Assembly (NCBI GenBank): GCA_032622095.1
Contig: CP136064.1
Coordinates: 195,579,948 to 195,643,947, forward strand
DNA: 64,000 bases
Reading direction: 5' to 3'
DNA from: Siphonodentalium dalli
Taxonomy: Eukaryota; Mollusca; Scaphopoda; Gadilida; Siphonodentaliidae
The notes under the pieces were generated by a model. It did not search any database, was not told the origin of the DNA, and saw only the letters and a list, made by a program, of their open reading frames with translations. Shown piece after piece: positions 1 to 11,185 of the stretch. Within the stretch, counting starts at the first letter, position 1; every line of letters begins with the position of its first letter. A program made the translations under genes and the position numbers.

Positions 1-1748
1 CTGCTGCGGACGGAATATGTCAGGCACACCTCATTGTCAGACCGCACTAATCATCCGTACTAGGACATGTTCAATAATCAAATCAGTCGACAAATCTGCC
101 CAAAACCTGCTGCTTCTACGAAGAGTGTGGAAATCCTACCATGTAAATGACACGGCGATAGAGGCGGAAGCTTTTCGCCTATAGGGGATTCAACATCTTT
201 CCAGTCGGGGGGGGGGGGGGGACATATGTAAGTATACCAATCCCCTGTCCTCTCAGCCCGTATCATAGTAAAATCGTTTAGTGTCTACATATATAGTCGA
301 AATACCGCAACCATAATCTCGCTGTTAATTCCATCTATGTAAGCAATGTTTTGCACAGTTAGGATACAGGTGCACCCAGATGACACCACTGCCCACCAGT
401 GTACACACGTAGCATCACAACATTCAAGCAATTAAGCTGTTTTATTTCTTCTACATATGAACCCACATGGTCAGTGGTACAACGTTGGGTGTAATTAATA
501 CATGCCACTGGGACAATGGTGCTGCCATGAATGTACATTGTGTGATAAATAGAAGATATACAACGAGTCCTCAGTTTATTGCGGCATTTACCGGACGAGT
601 TTTGTAAATTCCGCTAGAAACTAGGGACGAGTTGTAGTTCCATTTATTATATTATTCAAAACATCTATAAAACATACTTAAATCAACAAATGAGACGTTA
701 AACTAAACATCGGCTTCTATAAGGCTTGCGGTGGCGTTTCACGTAACTATGCGCTGTTTGCCACGTAAAGAAATAGTCCCAGATAAATCAAGATTCTTTG
801 ACGTATTTAATGACGTATATTGAATGAAATAACTTTTCAAAATCTCCATTCATTAGAATTTGTTAGAAAACTATTGAAGCCAAAGTATTTTGAGACGTAG
901 CGTACGGAATGTAAACAGACGACAAACCAGAAGTCAAAGTCACCTGGCACTATTTCCTGTTATGCATGCATATCACAATTTATAGAATGGGTTTATTGAA
1001 TGGAACAAGGGTAGTATCATGTAATAAATCCTAGTATTGAAAGGTAAGCTTAATTATCGTCCATTTGTTTGTTATAATAGCCTACTCTGTGTATCTAGCT
1101 GCAATAGGTTTCTCACAAAGCATTCGACATGTAGGGGGTACCGCTTGTAACGGCTTATTTCTGAAACATTACTATAACATAATGTGTCATATACGTCGAC
1201 CATAAAAGCAAAATAATTCAAAAGAGGATTTAAAGTGGCTGCAGCATTTGAAATAGGACTACGGTACTTCATTTAAATTTGGAGGTATAAGTCTACATTG
1301 ATGTAAATATTACAGCATTAAACTAGACAGGCATGCATCACCAGTGATGCACTATTTAGCGTGAGCTCAAGTTTCAATCGCACCTGCTGTTGGAGTCTTT
1401 TTCCTTCTAACGAACAAATTCAAGTTTGGGAAAGAAAATTGTAGCCAACATGTACATTCAACGATACGGACGCTGTCATGTATCTGGGGGTTTTCACTCT
1501 TCCACCACTGTATAAGTAGTCTCATTTCCGCAATAAACAACAATTTACAGGTGAGCAATAACTAACGATCGCAAACGTACAACAATTCTATATATAACGA
1601 GGTTTGAGGATTTACGTAACTAATTACTGGACGCAAACAATCGGAATGTATTGCGCTGAATGAGCATGCCGGATAACTCAGCCGGGATGCATTGCACTGA
1701 ATATAAACACTTAATAGAATAAGCAAATATCAGCAGAGTCAGATTTAG

Positions 1749-1751
<3 letters not shown>

Positions 1752-1811
<60 letters not shown>
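1752..1811. repeat. (AT)n microsatellite
   Basis: About 30 uninterrupted AT dinucleotides. Confidence 0.95.
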
Positions 1812-1812
<1 letters not shown>

Positions 1813-3232
1813 AGTCACTGTCGTATATCATTTGGTCACCGATAATAGTGTTGAATTTTGACGGCATGATCTTGGAATCATGCAAACTATTAACTTACAC
1901 CATTTTCAGAGCGCATCTAACAACGGTGATTCACACTAGAACTGATGAAACGGTATGGGACTGTCGGATTACTACCGTCCGATACCGTCAAGCCGACGGT
2001 ATTTTCTGAAAGTGCATGGTCAACTCTTAAAAATCGCAGGCAGATCTAGCGCCCTTCGCGAGACGCCAACGACCACAGTCCCATCCGTGACATATTTGTT
2101 GTAATATCGGCATATTGAATCCTCGCTGACATTCCCCAACACCTCCGCGTTGACATGTGTGATTACACTCTGACTCACTTCTGCTACATTATATCGGTTA
2201 TTCCATGCGAATTGGCATGATATCCACCTAAACGCACATGTCTTAGACAATGCAAATTTGCGTCAATTTAGTCGGAATTATCGAGCATTTTATCAAATGC
2301 ACTGATTACTTCGTTGACAGTAAATACCGGCCTGTCGGGTGAACAGGATACATCTACATATGTTGCACCATCTATAGATGTATAAAGTATACACATATTC
2401 GACGGCCTATACATATGCAAGAATGGTATACCCGCTCGGCAAACAACCAAATGCTAGCATTTACATGTCCACTGTCAAGATAGGGACCATTTTATTCGCA
2501 GTTATCACATTTTAATAACAAAAATATGCACACAAAAAACAACACTCGAACCCAATCGAATCCACCATAATCACATCGAATTATCGGTTCGATTACGCTA
2601 TGTGAACAACCAACACGTGTGAGACGAATTACCTAAGAATTATCAAGTAACTTTACGAACATGTGAATTTATGAATGTTCACACAGCTGCCAAAATTGCC
2701 TAGCAAATTCGTTTGAAATAATTTTTAAATTGTTATAGGTATGTTTTATTGTTAGACATGATTTAACATATTACATGTAAAAACATATATACATATATAC
2801 AAATGTGGATTAGGATGCCTACAATGGGAGACAGACACAAGCCATTGGAACGGCAACTCTATATGCCACCAAGTCCTTTGATGTGGGCCAAACATGCAAT
2901 GGCACTATATGGCTATTTTTTGCATAAAGGGCACCGTGAACAGTGCACACCCACATCGAGAAAGCAGGGGCTAGATAAATGTATCCCCAGTGTGAGACAA
3001 TTAGGACGTGGTGAAAGTGGTGTCCATACCAAATACCCAATCGCACGCAGATTAAGTCTTCATGCTGTATTCTCTCATGGCTAGCTTCAAATATATAGAC
3101 ACATTTTTCAATACGGCTATATTCTCAACATAGAGAAGTTTGTAAAATTTACCCACATTTACCCACATATATACATGTATATAGCATACGTCTGAATAAT
3201 AAGTTTTGGAAACATGTAGGCCGGATTTGTCA

Positions 3233-3314
3233 TCTCAGGTTTAAACCTGATCTACGTAATCATCTATAGTTTAAACCGCCGTGAGTCAGCTAAATCCGTG
3301 GTTTAAACCTGAGA
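3233..3314. repeat. Short inverted repeat on GGTTTAAACC
   Basis: The arms TCTCAGGTTTAAACC and GGTTTAAACCTGAGA are perfect reverse complements. Further copies of the GTTTAAAC core occur at about 3270, 3350 (degenerate) and three times at 4947-4985. This suggests the 3.2-5.0 kb interval is bounded or seeded by an element with GTTTAAAC-rich ends. Confidence 0.6.
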
Positions 3315-4007
3315 CCGCAGGTCTAAGTGACGCATTCGTCATCTCTGGTATAAACCTGGTCCAGCCAGACCAGTGGTTTAGCAGTATTGTCTCTGTATCG
3401 GCGAGATAATTATTCGTACTTTCCTAATGCCTCGATTTATTGATTGCGAAAATCAATAATTACGACAGCGAGCATATTTTGGTTGGAAATTTATAAGCGA
3501 GAAGCACTCACGCCTATAAAGCATATGGGGATAAGTTTTTGTCAATTTCGATATTTTATTTGAGTTTTATCAGCTTAACCGGCAAATAAACCATCTAATT
3601 CGGCGGTCCAGCTAAACCAGCTTTACCGAGGCTGAACTATCTTCATCGCGGTTTAGAATTGTCAAACAATCAGTTAAAGGGTGGAGCTGTAAATAATCTC
3701 GAGCGAGGGCGTGTCTAAGTGGCGACTGCCGACGGCTGTTATCATTTCACTGTTGATTCATTCGCACGAGAGCTTTGCTCAGACAGGGACATGTTCCTCC
3801 AATATAATTTTTACAACTATCTTGTGGGGTTTTTTTTGCTTGTGGCAATCACAAATACTGGTTTTTACTCCGAATTCATTTGAAGGGATCAACGTTTTAA
3901 TTTTGACACCAAAACGATGCTACTGCATGACCAGATATGCTATACACATAGTTTGCAATCAAAACTTATATTGCTATATGAGTCAAATTTGATAACATAT
4001 GTTGATG

Positions 4008-4113
4008 TAGATCATGCCACAAAGCTCTACTCTGGCTACGCCCATAAATTCCCATAACATTCCACCAGTTCAAAAAATTTCTGCATGACGGGAAATTTAT
4101 AACATTGAAAAAC
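4008..4113 (+). repeat. Solo terminus of the TAGATC long-TIR family
   Basis: This begins TAGATCATGCCA and continues with CTCTACTCTGGCTACGCCC, then CCACCAGTTC and a GGGAAATTTATA tract. The same order of blocks occurs on the minus strand at 14839-14735, giving about 105 bp of shared terminus. No matching opposite end was found nearby, so it is probably a truncated copy. Confidence 0.6.
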
Positions 4114-4329
4114 AAAGCAACGCATGTAATATATTTCTTTATTAAAAGCTGTCCCTCTGCATGGTTGCCCAATTCCAGCAGTTCAGATGCCGCTTCTGGT
4201 GTGCACTCATAAGCAAATTGCCTTTACTTGACTGACTGTCCAAGATTGACTCAATTATGGAGCCTTTATTCAGCGTCAGAGGGGCCTGCGGCCCCTTTGT
4301 GCGATAGGAGCCTGCGACACCTTTGCGCA

Positions 4330-4510
4330 CATTTTTATCATTTGAACATTTTAATTTTTTTTTAAATTTGATTAAATTTAAAACAAATTTTTTTTAATTT
4401 AAATTATAAAAAAAATGTTCTTGTTATATTCAACTCCTTACTCATACACAATATTTTCATTTTTTTAAATTAAATTTTTCTAATTTTTAAATCAAAATTT
4501 TAAAAACCTA
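4330..4510. repeat. A/T-only low-complexity tract
   Basis: Nearly pure A and T, with runs of up to ten T and palindromic AAATTTAAATTT-like words. No coding content. Confidence 0.8.
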
Positions 4511-6830
4511 ACACCGTTATGCCATCCGAGTCACCCCACCTAATTTGTTTGAAATCGGTCCAGGGGTATTTGAGAACAGATGCGAACAGAAAAACGGACA
4601 TACAGACAGACAGCTCCTATACCCCTTCAATATATTCAGATATCCATGTCAGTACACCAAATTTTGTCTTTGCGGGTAAAGCATCTTGCAGAAAATCTAT
4701 CACAAACAAAGTGATGAACAGCGATTGAAACTCGTGTTGAAAGACATGCCATTTGTCAGATTGATTTAAACCCAGAATGAGATAGGATTAATGGTCCATG
4801 AGCATTACTTGTTTCTCAATGAATAAACCCATTGTGCGTGCAGTAGTTTGACTGCGTGCTCATATCACAGAATCGAGTTGTCAATTAGCTGGCAACTGAT
4901 TGACAAAAACGCCCCATTGGACCCGGTTTGGCTGGACCGCCAATGTAGGTTTAAACCAAGTTTAAACTCGGAAGTTTAAACCGGAGATTCCGTCCATAGA
5001 CGAGGCTTTATTCGAACGAAAAAATGTCACGATGCACGATTGATTCTTCCCATGAACAGGGACGCTGGAGAAGGGGTATGCGGGGCACTTGCACTCCCTT
5101 GAACTGACCGAGGGGAGTCCAGTGGGGACCCGAAAAGTACCATCCTGACTGGTTTTCCCCTTGCCCTTTGGTGCTTCCGGCATCTTCTTTCGGGCTAACA
5201 CGTGTCATATGAATAACGACTCAATGAATAACATGATCTCACTGCGCTTGTAACAAACTGTTGGACATGTGCATATTATACGTAGTTTGGTCGTTCATAT
5301 CATATTGTACACTACAGAACATACAGCCCTATACGATGAATTGCAGGACAAATGTTCCAGCGTGTGAACGCACCCTTAGCAAACCCACCATGCATCAGCA
5401 TGTCGGCTTTGTTTACTCAACACGTGGAGTGTTGTGCATGGAGCAGCTTTCTGTGTAAGACACGTTGTTATCGAGTTCCTCATTTGCTGTTTGGGATAAA
5501 TATACACATTACTGGTTTGGTTTAATAATTTCATCTATCGAGTCGTTTCCGCCGTTACAGTATTATTGTGTCAACGCATCATATTTGCACACAATGGTTT
5601 TCCGCTTCTTTGTTCTGAACAGGTCAGAAAGTAGTGCCGCTATTTGTTCATATATAGTGCATTGATCTTGACCTTTGAACTTTAACAAATGTGTTTACTA
5701 CGGAAAGCCGATGTGACCTACACATGTTTCTCAAAATCGCTCGCGTCGACAACTCCTGGTATCCATATATACTTCAGTTTTATAGAAATGATTTAGTTTA
5801 ATTATATGGCTTCAATTATGTTTATGGATACGATAGCTGAACCTCTTGTGTCATTGTGAATATTTAACGGATTGTCTATTTTCAACGAAGTCAAGCAAGC
5901 ATGATAATATATTTCTGTAACTATATAATGTGAATGCTGAATCCCATATAGTTGCATGCTTTGACTAATACTTCCGATATTTCATAAATATCATAGCGGT
6001 GATTGTCAAATTTAATCTAAAATGCTATATACTTACACTATACTGGTACAGATGATATTTATGGAACAAGTTTTGGTTATCACCATCAAATTGGTAATAA
6101 TTACACCCACTTCATTCTCTATAGTAAATTGCCGTTGAGTTTATCAAAGCTAATGTAATTATATCGGATAAATACATTAGGTCGAGATTTTATCAATGCA
6201 ACAAAAACGACCCAAAAGTACTTGCGCGCAATGATATTTGTAGTCCGTTGCATAGTAACTAAGGACGCAGCTTTCTTCGCACTCGCTTCGCAGTACACAT
6301 TTTTTTCCACGAACGGTGTGAAAGCCAATAAAAGAGTAATAAATAAATATCCAAATAAAGACAATGCCCCAATTAAATAAACATTCCCAAGCTGTTTGCA
6401 TAGTATAAATTTGGTCGTATTTGCGACGTTTCGTTTCGAAATGCATGGCTAAACTGACACAACTTTTTTGTTTTCGTTATATTTATTTACATTTCCACAC
6501 TGCATAGGGCCGGGTCGATCATATGCATTGATTGTTGAAAAGTCACGGGAGCTTGGAACTTGATCAAATTAATCAAAAACTACCTTAATGAGGCTAATTA
6601 GCAATGTTTTGGTCATAATGCTGGGCCAAAATTTGCAAATTAAGGAAGTTATTGATCAAATTCCAAACTCCAATGGTATTGGCAAGACTGTCACAACTTG
6701 ACACAAGTCCATGCATGGTACCGTACATTATAATTTTCTGTCATGTCAACAATTTATAAATTATATATATACTGTGATGAAATTTTTAATTATTGTTTAC
6801 AAATATTACCAAACATTGGACCCAGTCCCC

Positions 6831-6913
6831 TAGATCATGCCATAAATCTCTCTACTCTGGCTGACGCCCATGTCTACGACGTCAGCCAGAGTAAAGTTTC
6901 ATGGCATGATCTA
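6831..6913. mobile_element. TAGATC hairpin MITE, 83 bp
   Basis: The ends are TAGATCATGCCATAAA and its near complement TTTCATGGCATGATCTA, with inner arms CTCTGGCTGACG and CGTCAGCCAGAG around a short loop. The 9-bp direct repeat CCAGTCCCC flanks both sides (6822-6830 and 6914-6922), which indicates insertion by a transposase that makes 9-bp target duplications. It has no coding capacity and belongs to the same family as 8366-8439. Confidence 0.8.
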
Positions 6914-7238
6914 CCAGTCCCCGTGAGAAACCGCAGCAGATTTTATCCCATTCGTCCCATGCAGCATGTTTCTTTGCCGCGTTTCAGTGTAATGATATGT
7001 TGCAAAGTGTTACGAAGTGTAAGTTGTAACCGGTACGTGTTTAATACAAATAATGTAAAGCCCTAGAAAACCGCAGCATATTTTTTTTAACTCATCTCAA
7101 TGCAGAGATATGTTACAAAGCGTTACGTAAATGATTTCTGAGACACCGCTCGTAGACAGTTGTTACAAATGATATAAAGTCCCTGTGAGAATACCGCAGT
7201 ATATTTTTTCATATCATCCGAGTGTAGTGATAAATACA

Positions 7239-7404
7239 TGTTATCGCTGCAGTGAATTGCTCTGGGGCGAAGCATCACGTCGAGTTGAAGAGGTCAGATC
7301 GCTGGATCAAACGAGCCGCCGCAGGCGTCGAGTTTGATCCAGCGATCTGACCTCTTCAACGAGACGTGATGCGAAGCCCAGATCAATTCACTGCAGCGAT
7401 AACA
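7239..7404. repeat. Long near-perfect hairpin, about 75-bp arms
   Basis: The left arm begins TGTTATCGCTGCAGTGAATT and the right arm ends AATTCACTGCAGCGATAACA. The middle is GATCAAAC, a GC-rich loop around GCCGCCGCAGGCGTCG, and GTTTGATC. One or two small mismatches or indels separate the arms. It is compatible with a foldback MITE; no convincing target duplication was found. Confidence 0.85.
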
Positions 7405-8365
7405 GGTTTATTATATGACATGTTTTTATTTAAAAATCACAATTTCTCTCCATTAATTATTAAATGAAACCAATTGCACACGCTCGCTAGTATCAAAAAT
7501 AAAGAAAGAACTGTCCTGCTTTTTCCGGTCATGCGCAGTATGCGAGATAGAGAAGGGTGGTATGACAACGGATCAAACTGTAGCTGATCCGATGGTCGGG
7601 AAATGATCACTTTACTATAGTGGTATTGGGGAATGAAAACCGATAGTCATATAATAAGTTATGTTACAACGTTTTACGAAGCATTACGTTGTGTGATTTC
7701 TGAGATCCACAGAGACTGCTCGTTGATGGGTGTATGCAAATGATGTAATTAAAGTCCCTATGAGAAAACTTATGGATATTTCTTCAACTCGTCTCAGTGT
7801 AGTTACGAAGGTTTGTGTGATTTATGAGATTCCACATATCGATGTACCGCTCGTAGACGGGTGTTCAAATTATTGTTCAATGCGAAACTCCCAAGTCCCC
7901 ACGAAAATAACAGCAGAATTTTGCGACGATATTTGCCATAATTTGGCATATCCATTTAGCAAGGCATCTGTGGGAATGTTACCAAATCCTGTTTTTAATA
8001 ACTGTAATTTCTATATTTTATAGAAAACACAAAGTGACAAACATGACGATGATCAACTACGGTGATGAGAATGAACTTTAAAATTATAGATTTGATCTTG
8101 ATTAGTTAATAATATTTCAATGTATATAATTAAACCATTACAATTACCACCAAAAAAAAAACTTGAGCTTTACTGACTCAGCACAAATCTACAACGATAC
8201 ATTTATATCTTATTCTTAAGATGAATGTAAACTAGTTTCTGAACAATCACTTGAAATTTGACCCATGATGAAAAATAAGTTTTTGAAAAATAAATAATCT
8301 TACTAATATTCCATAAAAACCATGATGGTTTATTCTTCTGAAAACTTATTTTTCTCGGTTCAATC

Positions 8366-8439
8366 TAGATCACGCCATGAACCTCTACTAAGGCTAACGT
8401 GCGGGCGTTAGCCTTAGTAGAGGTTCATGGCGTGATTTA
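8366..8439. mobile_element. TAGATC hairpin MITE, 74 bp
   Basis: The arms TAGATCACGCCATGAACC and GGTTCATGGCGTGATTTA continue into a perfect stem through CTCTACTAAGGCTAACG and a loop of a few bases. The 9-bp direct repeat GGTTCAATC flanks it at 8357-8365 and 8440-8448. Its ends and duplication length match the element at 6831-6913. Confidence 0.85.
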
Positions 8440-8891
8440 GGTTCAATCTGGAAACAAAATTGACTGAATGCCGACAGATTTCGGATAATTCCTGTAAGAA
8501 AATGTTCACTAAACTTACTAATTATCGCACGCTAATGAGTCCCAGTAAACATGGAAACTAAAATGTTTGTTCCTCTTCCAATATTCTGCTGATAATGTTA
8601 TCATTTCGTCGAAAGTTTATCAATTTTACGATTCATTATCGGCCATGTTTTGCTCTGTCCTTTACATAGCTTCGGGGGGGGGGGGGAAACCAACTCGATC
8701 GATTGATCGATATTACACGGACGTGAAATGGGGCGAGTTGCCTTCGGCCCAAGTCGTCACAGTTTCTGTTCGGACAGTGGGTATGTTTCGGCCCGTTATT
8801 TGAGAACATATAGTTCCTTGCTTCAACCGTCTTTGAAGAGCGAAAATGTTTTTAAAATCAATATTTAACAATTAATTGTATAATCATAATG

Positions 8892-9035
8892 AATAATCTC
8901 GGTTTCCCAATGTAATTACACAGTCTAAAGGCATATGCCGAATCACAAACTCTTATAAATCGCTTCGCGATTTATAGGTTTGTGATTCGGCATATGCCTT
9001 AGACTGTGTAATTACATTGGGAAACCGAGATTATT
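8892..9035. repeat. Perfect-stem hairpin, about 70-bp arms
   Basis: The left arm starts AATAATCTCGGTTTCCCAAT and the right arm ends ATTGGGAAACCGAGATTATT. The tip is ATCGC-TTC-GCGAT. The arms differ by only a couple of bases, so the duplication is young. It is a foldback element of a family different from the TAGATC one. Confidence 0.88.
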
Positions 9036-10669
9036 CCTTTAATAAGTAGCACATTGTCTGCGCTGTTATGAAGTGGAAATATTAAATGTTCAGCCATATG
9101 TTACTAATAACCTATGGAAAAAAAAAGAACTGTTTTATGTGTGTAATAGTGGATCAGTACATTTTGTTGTTCCACTATAATGGTAGATTCGTTCTGTGTC
9201 AATATTCGTATATATAATGCATTGTCACCACACACTTTAACACTAATTCACATCCAGTTGATTATTCTGTGTTTAGTAGCCTGAGCCTTGTCGTGGATAT
9301 ATATATGTTGTTCTTGATTGCAATATATAGAGTCGCGAGATAATCCGGGTATTCAACCATAACCGGTCGGTGATCTTTGGATTATATGCGCTACATTGTA
9401 AGAATCCATAAAAACTGCTAGTTTTGTTCTACAGTTCACTGTAAATTGTTAGAAAACTTCGACATTTGCAGTCGGAACTGGCAATATTTATATCCCATCG
9501 ATTGATTTGCTCACAACTAAATGACAAAGCATATCCGCCAAAATAAATAGTCCCTATTGTTCTGAAAAAATGTGAGAAATCAATGTACACACAAGTTAAG
9601 GTCAATTCACACCGGGCGCGATCGTGCGATGATTATATTACGGTCGTTTTCTGTCGTCCGCGTATGGCGGTTCAAAGCCCGCGATTTTTATACTCACACC
9701 GAAAGCGACCGAATCGCTTCGTCGCGCGCGATAGTCAGGGTAGATAATCGTTTGAGTGCATCATTTTGTGTCACCGAAATTGTCTCGGAGATTCTTCCAT
9801 TTGTCTTTACATTGTTGAACTGTTTAGAAAAAAAAATATGCAATAGTTTCAACCATTATTGCAGGTACTGTTTTTTTGTTTGGGTCAAAATTATAACTGT
9901 TAATATATTTAACAGTGTACTGCATGACAGACGAACACTCCGTGGGGGGGGGACGCTTTCTCTAAACACCAAAAGGCAAAACAATGCAAAAATTGTCCAC
10001 CTCTTGTTGATACGCGTTGAAACTTAATGTAATTCGCCGCTATATAAACAGGAAATTATCTCCGATAGTGTAGTACTAATGTGTTATCAATCGCTTCGGC
10101 CAGTGCATGTTATCTATCGCCTCGGTCCAGGCGATTGATATAATTGATTGATATGTCCCACTGTTTAATGGTGAATAATATAATACATGACGGTATCTCG
10201 TGGTATCTCTTATAAGCATCGTGATTAAAACAGTATGACTTCTTGCTCATTCATCGTGGATTACAATCCCTCTTTGTCAATTATGATGCAAACTTATAAC
10301 CCGTGACCACCTGCCAAACCGGTAACTCTCCATGAGTGTATTATTATGGAAATGAGCGATTCCAAGTTACCAGCACGTATGGTCCAATCCCTTTGCCAGG
10401 TGTATGTTATTATTGTTGGCAATAAAATATGTTTAAACTAAATCATGATTTTTGTTAGATCCTTATTTCCAAATCATACAAGTATAATATACCATGTCAC
10501 GAGTTCACAGATATATAACGAAGTGTTGTTAATCTAAATTATATTCAGTGTTTTCAAAGGTGATTGGGGCAACATGGGACTTGGTGGATAAGGTTATTCA
10601 CAAGTGGATCCCACATGCAATGCCAATTTTTATTGTAATACTTATTGGCAATAAATGTGTTTAAAGATG

Positions 10670-10850
10670 CATCATCCGATTAAGCGCCCCTCAATTACTA
10701 TTTATTTGGATTCGGAGGTAAAAATTATTTTATTCGAGTCGAGAAACCCACCTATCAAAGCTCAAAGTTATTATATATCGATTTTTGAAATCTACTATTT
10801 TTCCGGCATCGAGAATTATTGGTGGCCCAGTAAACAGTCGACAAGCCGAC
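10670..10850 (+). repeat. Dispersed repeat, copy 1
   Basis: It shares blocks in the same order with 63833-63998: CTCAATTACTATTT, TTCGAGTCGAG, CATCAAAGCTCA, ATATCGATTTT, AAATCTA and GGCCCAG. Divergence is moderate, with indels. Nature unknown. Confidence 0.7.
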
Positions 10851-11185
10851 GGTCTCGGGCGAAATTGCGAATGAAGATGGATAACTCTAAAATCAAGAGG
10901 CTTTCTGTTGATAATAAGGCCAAATTTCGTCGAACAACAAGTTGATCAATAACACGTTTCGGTAAATTTTATACTATAGTTGACAGTGGTTAGCATTAGT
11001 TTGGGCAATTATAATCGATGCTGATAACTGAAGCGGCATTTCTAAAAATGTTGTTATTGTTGGATTATATGGGGACCAAAAACCAAAACCAAACCCGATA
11101 AATATTGATCTGGTTTTGCACCCGTTTTCATGTCAGAGTAAACACTGCACAGGGTCTTCAAAGCTGAAGAGGAGTAACGCCAGCG

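Larger units (their letters stand above)
1..11185. other. Gene-poor, repeat-bearing stretch
   Basis: No open reading frame here has a recognisable domain, and no chain of exons with good splice sites was found. The stretch contains an AT microsatellite, a cluster of GGTTTAAACC motifs, several hairpins, one long-TIR terminus and part of a dispersed repeat, each listed separately. The longest ORFs (for example 9572-10027) have low-complexity or tRNA-like codon content without family resemblance and look like chance. Confidence 0.6.

Noticed and set aside
9572-10027. 151-codon plus-strand ORF
   Set aside because: Composition changes along it, it contains poly-A/T and poly-G tracts, and no family resemblance or splice context supports it.
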